Assembly (NCBI GenBank): GCA_001632425.1 | Contig: KV425612.1 | Span: 1 to 64,000, forward strand | DNA from: Neolentinus lepideus HHB14362 ss-1 | Taxonomy: Eukaryota; Basidiomycota; Agaricomycetes; Gloeophyllales; Gloeophyllaceae | Direction: 5' to 3' | DNA length: 64,000 bases | Shown here: piece after piece, positions 14,559-25,026 of the stretch | How the letters are laid out: the number at the start of each line of letters is the position of its first letter | How positions within the stretch are numbered: position 1 is the stretch's first letter | Notes under the pieces: model-generated | Told to the model about the DNA's origin: nothing | Databases searched by the model: none | The model's input: the letters and a program-made list of their open reading frames with translations, nothing else | Translations under genes and position numbers: made by a program

Positions 14559-15113
14559 GTCTGGTCTACGTCGACGAGTGCCAGTGGAACTAGTTGGACC
14601 CAGCCGTGCGTACGCCTTCGGCACAAATAAAATTCGAGTTTTTTCTCAGCCTCCACGTGGATCGCGATAAGATAAACGCGTGCGGAAGCAAAATCGCCGA
14701 TCGTAAAGTAAAGCCACATCATGGTTACTCAAAAACCCAGAAAATAAAATAAACGGGGTATACAACGATCTAAGAAAACAGCTGAGAACGTTAAGGGTTG
14801 CATTTCCTGTAGCAGGACACATTCATGCGGCCTTCAAATTTCTGGTAGCCAATTAGGCCGGACCTGCGCTCGAATTCAGGTTTCTGAGATAACAGTGATA
14901 CGTTGCCTTGCTCACTAGCAGTGCGTTCGTCTGATACAGTTTCAAGTGTCGTACTAGGGAAGTAGATACGAAGAAACTAGATATTAAATAGTTTACAAAT
15001 ATCTGATGTATACTGCGCGCTATCACGATCGAACGGAAAACATTAGTGCATATCTTGCGGTGAAGAAGGCACTACGTACCGAATCTACTCCGAGATTAGA
15101 TCCAGGCTGTGGA
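14559..15113. other. intergenic region, carrier promoter and 3' flank of DUF6534-like copy 1
   Basis: A 555-base spacer with no coding signal. From about 15000 it resembles the 3' flank of the second DUF6534-like copy (about 24945-25026), so the tandem duplication includes some downstream DNA. Confidence 0.5.
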
Positions 15114-16935
15114 CTAGAGCAGCACCACAGCACTAGTTCCGGACCTCAGAACCACCCGATTGTTCAACCTAATGCTCGCCGCCTTTAGACCAACTGCGCG
15201 ACAGATGAGAAGCAGTAGCACGCACATTGCCAGGATAGAATTGGGATATACTGAGAAGTCATCGGGTGGAGATTGAATCAACAGCCCCGTTATGACGGCA
15301 TGCGCACTTACCTCTCGCACTCACGATGTAAATCCCGAGCCACGCGACGGTATGAGGAAGCGCCCAGATCTGCATCATTGCTGAGTGCCATACAGTTGTG
15401 AAAGGGCTGGAACCCTTACTGTGACAAACATTACTGCTGTCACAATGCTGTAATGAATCGAGTCAGTACTGGTGAATATGAAAGAGAAAACGCATCACTA
15501 ACACAAGCAGTATACCCGAGGCAAGAAAGTATTTTGTGATATTGCGAGTAATCGAGCTGTCAGTCTAATCTAAGCCCCCGTGAATGACGTCTACAATATA
15601 CTTACGTACCTGAGTTTACCACCAGTCATTTTATACAGCTTGTAGCACATGCTGACAGCAATCCCGCTGTCAACAAGCACACTGGAAGCACCCGACAGGC
15701 TGAACCACACCTATTCATGACTGAATATTACCTTCTCTTGACATCCTAGATTGATTGATGGCTCCTTACTGGCCCACTGATACCTCCAGAATCATGACAT
15801 AACGAATATCCTGATCCGATAATCTTGAGCTGAGAGTGCCAACTTGAATAACATATAGCATTCCGTTATCTCTTTGTGTGGCACTGTCATCACTATACCC
15901 GAATGCTCACCATGTTGCGATATATACTATGATGGCCTGTGTCAGTATGGGGCTTGACCATCGTTGCGGATAGACTGACCAATCCCAGTCACTGCAACGA
16001 CAATCATGATACATCAATCCAGCGTTGTGCATGTAATCGTGAACAGTAGTGCCAACCTAGACTGAATATGCTCATTGTTGCCTGACATTCACATGTCAAT
16101 AAGTCGGCTCAATACACAATCAAGACAACCTACCAAGACAAGGGATGTCTTATATTGCTTAACTAGACATAATGCTTTGTCTTAGCATAGTTCGAATTCA
16201 AATCAGAGTGATTAACTTACAATGCCAGACCTTTGAGATGTAGAACCTGGACATACGCACCGGATATAGCTTAGAGTACTCTAGAGCGAGAATGAACGAC
16301 GTACCACTGCCCCGTGAAACCAATGAGTAGCTAGTCGATGTTCTCAGTCACACATCGCAATACTGGGAACTGAAATTGTACTGCACCGTAGGACAGGCCT
16401 GAAACTGTTCGAGGAAGAACCATTCAGTTCGAAAATCGATTGCTTCAGCTAATCAAGTGACGTACCATCGTGCTCCTGTGAAGGCATATTAGACATAATC
16501 AGTTACCATATGATATCGCCCACCAATCTACAAACGAACACGCATAAACATCGCCGTTACAACCAGTGACCAGGTACCACCACTGAGAATGGGCGACCAT
16601 GACTTCATGTACGGTGTCCATCTATTACCCACTTGCTAAACAGCACAATGGTGAATGTATATAGATTCACATACCAAAAAAAACATCGCCACCTGAGCCA
16701 AACTGAGCAAATCTCTTGAAGAGTAGTACGGGCACGGCTCACCAGACACTTAGTTGTACGGTCATCTTTTGGAAATGACAAATAGTAGTACACAGTTTGC
16801 CCGAGAGTGACACCATACAACCTGCAGAACATTTGCATCTGTAAAATATCTGCAAATAAACTGGGATAAAGCAACGTACGCTGTCGAGACAATGAAGCCA
16901 ATCAGTACAGGACTCAACGCGTCAGCCTGACCCAT
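15114..16935 (-). CDS. DUF6534-like multi-pass membrane protein, copy 1 (may be decayed)
   Basis: Best reading is a many-exon minus-strand gene starting MGQADALSPVLIGFIVSTA at 16935. Exons that join in frame give LYGVTLGQTVYYYLSFP, KCLVAMFFLMDTVHEVM, AHSQWWYLVTG, QFYISKVWHFKQYKTS, SGIAVSMCYKLYK and the C-terminal VYPNSILAMLNNRVVLR. The order of helices and the final NSxLAxLNxR motif match the basidiomycete DUF6534 family of seven-helix membrane proteins of unknown function. Exons are very short and the middle (about 15900-16500) could not be joined in one frame, so loss of function is possible. A DNA transposon sits about 230 bases upstream of the start. The paralogue at 25027-26859 has the same exon pattern. 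Confidence 0.5.
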
Positions 16936-17160
16936 GTTGGTCCCAACGAAATCGAAGGACGTGACACAGTTCTTCATATATGCACTAGCAGTGCGCCGTC
17001 CATCATGGATTTTTAGAAGCGCTCATTTCCGATGATCCCTGATTGGACTGCTACATATACCCATGGAGGTACGGTTACGAGCGAGTGAGGACGTTGTCGC
17101 AGAAGGAATAGCCATCGGCGTCTTGTGAAACGGACAGGCAGTGCACCGCCAGCCCGCAGC

Positions 17161-17162
17161 CA
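17161..17162. repeat. target-site duplication (CA), left side
   Basis: CA directly precedes the first base of the transposon. The same dinucleotide follows its last base at 24109-24110, and the paralogous unoccupied site has a single CA at 27052-27053. Confidence 0.8.
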
Positions 17163-17186
17163 CATCAGGAAAACCCTCCTCCGCTA
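17163..17186 (+). repeat. left terminal inverted repeat
   Basis: Twenty-four bases beginning CATCAGGAAAACCCTC and ending CGCTA. They match the right end (24088-24108, opposite strand) except for three extra bases CTC. Confidence 0.93.
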
Positions 17187-17423
17187 ATTTTCTATAACTT
17201 TTTTGAGACTGGCAAAAAATAGAGGTAACTCACATAGCGTAGATAGTTTATGCTAATGTGCAAAAATTATCACACTTTTATCCTGAATTATATGATAGTG
17301 ATTCTTTTTTCTACAGTTACAAAGAACTACATCCGGAAACATGGTATAGATGCTGTATGGCGCTCCGACTGCACTTTCATCCTAATGAATAAAGCATGAG
17401 GGTAAGTGCAGCGCCGCTTTGCA

Positions 17424-17690
17424 TCACTGTCACACAGTGTTACAGTGTGACATGCAACCTTCAATAGCCCACAGAAGGCGGGGGGTCTATGGCTAAGGAA
17501 AACGAAGTACATACAAACATCTAGTTAGTAGATACCTATAATTCGAGACAAAAAGAAGCTTCTGCACTACAAATTTAAGGTCAGTAGAAGCGACTTACAT
17601 CACTGTCACACCATGTTATGCCGTAACATGCAAACCCCAATAATGTACGGTTTCACCCAGAAGTACATACTAAATTGAGATACAAGACTT
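17424..17690. repeat. left subterminal repeats of the transposon
   Basis: Two related blocks about 175 bases apart (near 17424-17520 and 17599-17690) each contain CATCACTGTCACAC followed by an imperfect palindrome ending ACATGCAA, then similar flanks (CATAC and AGATAC). Such subterminal motifs are usual transposase binding sites in CACTA-like elements; the binding role is inferred. Confidence 0.55.
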
Positions 17691-20600
17691 ATAGCATCAT
17701 GGTATAAGTGGCGCGGTCTAGGAATGGATTCACAAAGAACGCCGGTGCATCATCCAAGACGGTGCTGCTACTCCATGCACGAGGCACATGTGAGCCGAAT
17801 TTAGGGAAGAGATGGACGCTACGGTAGATCTGCGTCACTGGGATAATGCTCGCAAGCCTCTCACCATCACGTACAGACCGCGTTATCTTATACATCTGAC
17901 TAGACCGGTCCGGGTTGGAAGGGAATGGCGAAAACCACTCGACGTACGCCAAGTGCTTCGGTGGAGTCTTACGGAATAGGGCGGAAACTGCAGCAGGAGG
18001 GAGGGAAAACACTGCGCGTACTTGTGCCACTCGATACCCTGTGTTTATATCAGTAACAGTAGAGATATGAACTTGAATAACACACCTCGGATTCCCACAT
18101 CCTTACCTATGCCTAAATTAACCAGGACTGTGTCGAAGCGCGCAGGGACATCTCGTCCTCGTGAATCCTGCCGTGCAGGCCTTACGTGAACAGCGTCTGA
18201 GGTTTCGGCACCTATATCTCGGTTGAAAGGATCTTCAATCCAGAACTTGATCTTGTGAAAAACGGGCAGTCGCTGGAACGGTAAATATACATTCTCGGCA
18301 GAGCGTTCTACCTGACCAGGACTCAGCTTCGGGTCGTGGTATTGAACTACAAACCGAGCGAATGCTGCTTCAAAAAACAATGCACCATAATCGGTTTTGA
18401 GCGTAGAAACTGGTACTGCTTTAAGCGTTGGATGACAGGTCATACGGAGGTGGGGGCGTGACACTGAGCTTCCAAGTTGCACTGACTGAGGTGCCGGGCA
18501 GCCAGCGAGACGCCAGTTGACATACTTTTCATGTCGCAGGACCTTCTCGCGACGCGCTAACCATTTTGTCATTTGTGGGTATTCGTCTTTATGGTTTGTC
18601 GCACGATAAGCATCTTTGGCGAAGTCGATGTGCAGCCGTTCCGTGTACTCCATGTTGTAGTTGTCTGTTGTCCCGAAATACTTGATGGAGATGAGGTAGT
18701 GAAGTAGCGCATGGAGTTTGGGAATATTGAAGTCATTCCGGATGCCAAGATCAACAAAAATATCCTTGTTGTCGTGAAACTGTCGTAATGCTTCATCAAG
18801 CTTGGATAGTGTATCATCGGAGTGAACAGGGTACTGAGCCAAGTAGCAGAAGTCCAGGATTGCTCTTACTGCTGCAATCAGTCGTGCTGTCGACTGACCA
18901 TTGGGTAACCGGATGTCGACAACCAGGCCCAAAAGCAATTGGCACATTTGCGCGTGCTCCCGTCCTGTGACCTTAGATAGCTTGCTGATGCCTTTTGTGA
19001 AGAGGCGAATGTTGTGATTCGGAGGGAAGCGGTGAGAGCGTGCATCAATCTCATCTGCGCCGCAAGCCTTTGTGACCCAAGCAATGACATGCTTCATAAC
19101 CCCTTGATACAGTTGATGTAAGACGTCCGGTGTGATTGATTGGAAGATGTTCACGTAAGGTAACTCCTCCCAGAATGGATGCTGGACGGGTTTGATTCCA
19201 GCGCTTGCGCATGCTTTCACAAAAGCAAGAGGGCCATCGATAATACTAGAGAGCGCATCCAAGACTTCCTCGATGTCACGGAACTCTTGTGATTCATCGT
19301 ATTCACCAAGCCTGTCATGAGAAACACGGCATTTGGGGCATTCTCCCATTTTCACACCGGCAACTAACAGCTGCTCTGGGTAATCCCCAACAAACGTAGC
19401 AAAAATGGGATGAACACGACGGTATACGCCATCTCCACTGGCCATGGCCAAACCAAGTTCTCCAGCTTTTTTGAGAGGGCGGAGTATTCGGCGTACACAT
19501 GAATGGAAAAGGTTCCCAATGGTGCGACGACGGGCAGCTTTATTTGTGATATGATCAAGACGTGTTGTGGGAAGGTAACCGAGGAGGACATGTCCACCCC
19601 GAGAAGGCTTGCGGCGAATCTCCTTAGGCAAATTTCCTATCGTCATATAGATCGGGTATGCTGCTTTGTTTCCAAAGAGTGTGACTTGTGTCTTGTCCGA
19701 CGAGATAATCACAGGAATAATTGTGCCCCCGGGTTTCTCCTTATCGAGCGCTTTCTGCAAACAGATGACGACCATTAGCGATGAACCACACCCGAGGCTA
19801 GCTTGACGGACCTGGGTTCCCCACCACCACCTGCCCGTATGCATATCAGAATATCTCCGTATCGTCATGTCAGCATCGGCATAATGCCTCTCGGGCAATA
19901 CTATCAAATCCTTCGCAAACTCAGGGTCTCCGTATAATGCTCGGATGCATTCGATTACGTCCCGATGGTAAACTTCAAATGCTTCATCGGCTATCACAAC
20001 CTCTTCATGCTTGAACGCAGGTCTACCCGGGAGCTTATCAATCAATTTGTTCAATGTATCTGTGTCCTTAAAGGACAAGCCCAATGATTCACAGACCTGA
20101 GTATTCGAAGTCAGGTTCTCGGGACACTGATAGTGTGCAGAAATGGTGACTAACCCCCTCGATCTTCAACAGCTCGGTCATGGCAGTTGATCCTGGCCCT
20201 CGTAGCTTCGCCCACTTTGCAATCTCCCAATCAAGCTTTGATTCAAAGGGTGCGTATGGATTGGTAGGCGACATATGCATCTCTTCCGAATATTGCTGAT
20301 AAGTTGTCTTGATGGTGTCATCGTTCCCGCTCAAGATCGGTGCTCCAGCAGTCCCAGAACTGAACCTCTCTACAATAGGTGCTCGGCGCAGGGCTTCCTC
20401 AGCAAGGGAACGGTCCGACAGCAGCTCTGACTCAGATGTAAGGTCGTCTCCCTCACTACTGGTATCCTCAGATGACTCTGAATGATTGGAAGACGATGCA
20501 GATGGCAGAGGCTCCCAGTGATCCTCAAGGTCCAAGTCCTCAGTGTCATCTGTGTCCTCCTCCTCTCTATCCGACATCTCCTCTCCATCTAACCCTCCCT

Positions 20601-20892
20601 CTCCATCCGACTCTTGGTGACCCATCAGCCCCTCAACTCTGTCCTCAGAAACATCCATAAAACCAAGATCAGCAGCGGTGTACGAGTTGCTGAAGAAGTC
20701 CCCTGCGAATATGGGAGGCTGGTCAGCAGCGGAGGGTTCAGGATCGTCTTCCACAGGATGTTCAACGATCCCCGGCATATATGACTCATTTTGCTCGTGG
20801 ATGTGTTGGCAGGCAGGATTTCTCGTTCGTTGGATATGGTGAGTATATCCTGCAAGAGAATATTCATTGCCACAGCCTGCACATTGAACCAT
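17689..20892 (-). CDS. Plavaka transposase
   Basis: This is the DDE-type transposase that excises and reinserts the element. Three exons (20155-20892, 18107-20096, 17689-18038) join in frame to 1025 aa. The N-terminus has a zinc-finger-like cluster CAGCGNEY...H..H...RNPAC (about residues 4-28), then a long acidic Ser/Asp/Glu-rich linker (about 85-165). The conserved block GRPAFKHEEVVIADEAFEVY, then DVIECIRALYGDPEFAKDL, ERHYAD and DMHTGRWWWGTQ is diagnostic of Plavaka proteins. The C-terminus reads NLGIGYRVAQVRAVFSLPP, AYVEWFSPF, MYKITRSV, ASIIPVTQIYRSVHLFP and FVNPFLDR, as in full-length relatives. No frameshift or stop interrupts it, so the element may still be active. The metal-binding acidic residues were not assigned by eye. 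Confidence 0.92.
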
Positions 20893-21172
20893 AGCTGCGA
20901 AAGTAGAAAATTCGAAGGACAGGAACCACCACTAGCAAATAAAGACTTTGAATTGGTGTGCTGCAAGGAAGGCGCAGAGTCGCAAGGAAGGCGCAGAGTC
21001 GCGAGGAAGGCGCCGTATCGGAAAGCGAGTCTCCGGTCCCCTCAGAGGTGAGACGCGTCACCACTTCAACCACAGTAGGTTTTTCACCTTCACTCTTCTC
21101 CTGTTTCACCACTGCCGTGCGTTCACAACCCTTGGTGTCGTTCTCCTGCCTAGGTTACCTGTGAGGTTTAGC
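20893..21172. promoter_or_regulatory. divergent promoter between transposase and DUF6532 gene
   Basis: Two hundred and eighty bases separate the two start codons. At 20963-21019 there are three 19-bp tandem copies of GCAAGGAAGGCGCAGAGTC; the first two are identical and the third diverged. The rest is pyrimidine-rich toward the DUF6532 start. Shared regulation of both genes is an inference. Confidence 0.6.
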
Positions 21173-23766
21173 ATGTCAAAGCCGAGGAATAACCCACCAG
21201 CTGGAGAGACTGAGGCACTCAGTCGCGCAAAAAAAGCAGCAGAGACACGGGCACGCAACAAGCTGGCTCAGGAGGCGAAAGACGCTCTCGAGTTGCAAAA
21301 GCCTAAAGGTAAGTGGCACTCTTGGCTATACTCACGCCAACATCCTCACTGCTCATTGTCAGTGCCTCGTGATGCTAAAGTGAAGGCGGTCAGTAACGCA
21401 GGTGAGCATAGTCACGGTAATCAGCGACCTTGCAAACATCTGACTCACTGGGGACACAGTATGGTTGAAAAAGAATCCTGGTCAAGTCGCAGCCCCTGCA
21501 CGCAAGCGTGCTGCTTCTGAGACAACACCGGCAAACTTAGCCAAAAAGACCAAGAAGGGTAAGTTGTGTACACGGTACACAACTAAAAATATCATTCTTC
21601 ATAACACTGATGCCGACATCCTCATTGCGCTTAGACAACAAGGCTGCCAGCAAGGCTAGCAAGAAGGATGGGCCACGTCGTAAGTGCATCTCTCTCGATA
21701 TTATACTACTCTTATCATAGACATTCTAGAATACTCTGCACCGGCGCTGGACTCTGACTCAGAACAACGACCCGTCATCAAAACTGTCACTACCCACCAC
21801 ACTGGTGATGAGTTCGAGTCGGCATCCTCTGAGGAAGAGCAAGCACCAAGTGATGACGATGAATGTGCTGAAGCGGAGATCTTGGAGTTGGACGATGAGC
21901 AATTGATGAGTCTAGCCCCTCAAGGCTTGGCGAGCGCATTGGAATCAGAAGTAAGTGTGCACCATGTTGCGGCAGTATTTACGACCACTTGACTTCTTCC
22001 AGGCCCCTATGTGGCAAGGCGGTGATGATGACACCAGCTTTGACCCTGCCCTCCACATCCCTAGCAAATATCGCCGCAAGTTCCGTAGCTCAAGCAGATC
22101 ATCATTTGACTCGAGTTATGTGAGCCTTCCAGAGGATGCTGATTCCGATGTTGCAGATGATATGGTGCTCCAATCGCACCCTCAAGTCATTCCCGTTGCG
22201 AACGCACATGCTGCACAGCCTAAGGGTGCACGCAAGGGAACTGTCAAGCCGTCGACCAATAGTGTCTCACTGCGTGCCGCGAGCGCCGCTATGTTGTTTG
22301 ATAATGACGATGACATTATAGATGCAAGGCCTGAACAGCGCCACAGATATCGCAGCAATACTGCTTATGATGTACTGTCGCAGCCAACCGGGATCATAAA
22401 TTCTTCATTGCATTCGAAATCCAAGAGGCAGCTAGCTCATGAATCAGAGGTACGTGATCTAAGTTGTGGATTATGTATCAAATACTGCCCCATTATTTGC
22501 TTACCTATTTCCAGGCTCCTCGTTGGCGTGAAACTGCTGAAGATCAAAATAGCGTCAATGTCCCATTAGCCAGGCATGCACCTTCCAAGACGGGGAGCTC
22601 GAAGGCTCGAGGTCGCACTACCATGGATGCCAAGCAGGACGATTTGAAGCTTGAGCTTCCTGACTTGGACGTGAATATCGCAAGCGACATAACGACCCTT
22701 GTCTACAACGTTCGAGGTAGCCTTAACCTGACAGCTCAGACAAGAGAGATACGAGAGGTTTTGCGCATCGCAATTGATATCATTGAGGTCGGAATCCTCA
22801 TGGTCAATGCTTACCCCGATATCGGAGACAAGACCAAGTTGGCACTCGAAGCATGTGTCGATGCTGCTAGAGAACTCGGTGATGACTACCTGCCGATTCT
22901 TCACAAGCTGATGGATAAACGGGAGAAGCGCTTCCGCAAGGCTCTCGCTGACCTCGTAAGTACGCTTCTTGCTTATGTATTTCGATGATTAAATGTTGCT
23001 AGCCTGCCGCCCGTGTGAGCCTGCTTCGCAGTGAAGTCTATAAAGCTGCGGTTGCACAGGTCCCCGGTAGCTATGGCCTTGCTCTTGGAGACGGTGAGTT
23101 TGCGAGTAATCTGCTGAGGGAACAGCGTTACATCTTCGCTGGAGATCATCAGGTATGTCACGAGGCTCCCTTTGTATTGTACTTATAAATATCTTCTGTT
23201 CTTTTGATAGCCCGGTGGACGTCTGAATTACAGAGAACCATACCGCCACCCAGCAGTCCACCGGTTGATACATCAGGTTTTCTTCGCAAAGGGAACATCA
23301 TTCGGCCCAAACCACCTCGATCTATTCACATCTAGTCGCAAAGATCTCGCAGACGAGCCTGAGGTGCCTATGGCTATGGTAGCTCTCAGTTGTACAGCGG
23401 TGCATGTAAAGTGCTTGATTCTTTACTTTTCTGATGAGGGGTTCGATGGCGTTCATCTTACTGCTTAGATCCATGCTGCAATTGAGGAATGGACAAGCGG
23501 CACTGTCATACAAGCTGACTTTTCGGGTTCTAAGTTTGCAAGTATCTATGCAGCTCACATTCAAGGTCTCGAGCACGTACAGCACAAAACACCTAATCTC
23601 TTCCATGAAACAATGGTGTATCTCTTCCAGCAAGCGCGGTATGTTCTAGTTGACACTCGTGATCATGTTATGCTCATGCCTGAACTACAGTGGTACTATA
23701 CGCAATGGGAGAGATCTCACCGGGAATAACGCCATCGCATTGATGGACCTTTCGGGCCTAGATTAA
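21173..23766 (+). CDS. DUF6532-domain protein carried by the transposon
   Basis: Function unknown; DUF6532 is a family greatly expanded in Agaricomycetes. About ten exons join in frame from MSKPRNNPPAGE to ALMDLSGLD. The N-terminal third is Lys/Ala-rich and basic, suggesting a nuclear or DNA-binding role, followed by acidic stretches (SSEEEQAPSDDDE, then EILELDDEQL). Two consecutive exons start with the same theme, APMWQ and APRWR, each after an E at a phase-0 junction, hinting at an old exon duplication. The C-terminal domain runs from REIREVLRIAIDIIEVGILM through YREPYRHPAVHRLIHQVFF to CTAIHAAIEEWTSG and FHETMVYLFQQARG, the usual DUF6532 pattern. It lies entirely inside the inverted repeats, so it is a passenger or accessory gene. 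It is read opposite to the transposase. Confidence 0.82.
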
Positions 23767-23800
23767 GTTGCATGTACCCGTCTTATCTGTAATCACATTC

Positions 23801-23887
23801 TTGCCTGTACTACCGTAGATGGAGCAATTGCGATATAATGTTATTCTTGCCTGTACTACCGTAGATGGGACAATTGCGATATAATGT
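23801..23887 (+). repeat. 46-bp tandem repeat near the transposon right end
   Basis: Two near-identical units with a 46-bp period begin TTGCCTGTACTACCGTAGAT at 23801 and 23847. They sit between the DUF6532 stop and the right terminus, where further TTGCGAAT/ATTGCGAT-type motifs recur. They likely form the right subterminal region. Confidence 0.75.
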
Positions 23888-24087
23888 TTCCCTAGAAATA
23901 AAACGAGTATAAGTGGGACAAAAGCCATGATATAATTGTGTCTAAATTGTGCCTAAGTCTGCAACAGTTGCGAATAAGGAGTAATAATTGCAGTTGGACA
24001 AACTTATTAGCGATAATTCCGCAAAGTTGGATAATGCACATATTTATCGACAATAACATCAGGTTAGACCAAGTTTTACATAGTTAG

Positions 24088-24108
24088 TAGCGGAGGGTTT
24101 TCCTGATG
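24088..24108 (-). repeat. right terminal inverted repeat
   Basis: Twenty-one bases whose reverse complement begins CATCAGGAAAACCCTC and continues CGCTA. They pair with 17163-17186. CA follows at 24109-24110 as target duplication. Confidence 0.93.
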
Positions 24109-25026
24109 CACTTGAGCGATCAGGATAATCAGATAGCAAGCCTCTGTTGGCCATGGAGACGTAGTCGCTGAATACCAACTGACCCCAGGAGCATGCAACA
24201 AAGCCCGACATCAAATCAAGTCAAGATAGAGTCACTCTGATAGATAGAAGGAAAAACTCGATCGGTGATACATGAACAGAGGATGGGTGGCGCTGATCAG
24301 TTCAGTTCGTAGGAACGCAGGCACAACTCCGAGGCACAGATGATCCCGGACTCCGGTGTGGGTGACATTGAGCCGGCGATTAACTGATCATTAACAGACG
24401 ATAAATTATGCAGTAGATGCGACTACCAGAGCCATAAAAATAGTCTATTCTCAGTGACTTCGAGAGCAAGTACGAGAAGCAAGGACGGCACACATTTCTA
24501 ACCGTGGAAGCCACCAGGCAATCGTTACAGGCAGCCTGAGCTCGCCTGGTAGTGAGACCCTACGGGACGTTGTCCTCAGCACTATCGTGTAGTCGAGTAA
24601 CTTGGACTGCAGATCGCGCCGACATCGGGAGGATCCGTAGTCATACGATGTGTTCGCAAGTGCAACGATTTAAGGCAAGCGCGACACAGAGCAGGACTGA
24701 GAACACCAAATCTTGCGCAGCAGATCAATTTGATAGGCACGACAAATGTCGAAAGACCACGCCCGGCGTGAACAATGATTAGATGCGGTTTGACTGGCGT
24801 TTTGAACAAGATGTAATATGTGGCGGTCAGCCGGATCGGACCGTTTGGATTCCCTGCTTCCTTGCTCAGTTCGTCTGATAGATCAAACTTTGTAGCATAA
24901 TTGAACTCGAAGGGAAGAAGCTGGGTGTATACAGTGGTCTAACATGCTTCGCACCATCACGAAAGCGTCAATGCGGATCTTGTGGTGACCGAGGTAGTAC
25001 GTACTAGATTCCAGTTGCGTATTGGG
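24109..25026. other. displaced 5' flank of copy 1 and 3' flank of copy 2
   Basis: Bases 24109 to about 24560 are homologous to about 27052-27540, the 5' flank of the second DUF6534-like gene. They are the remainder of copy 1's upstream region, pushed away by the transposon. The stretch from about 24560 to 25026 holds no gene I recognise; its end resembles the 3' flank of copy 1. Confidence 0.7.

Larger units (their letters stand above)
17163..24108. mobile_element. complete Plavaka-type (CACTA-related) DNA transposon, 6946 bp
   Basis: The element begins CATCAGGAAAACCCTC and ends with its reverse complement. Terminal inverted repeats are 21-24 bp, differing by a 3-base CTC insertion in the left copy before CGCTA. 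It is flanked by a 2-bp CA duplication. It carries a three-exon Plavaka transposase on the minus strand and a DUF6532 gene on the plus strand, transcribed divergently from a 280-bp shared promoter. Repeats lie inside both ends. The paralogous locus near 27041-27062 shows the unoccupied sequence, which fixes the boundaries to the base. Both genes appear intact, so the insertion looks young. Confidence 0.93.
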
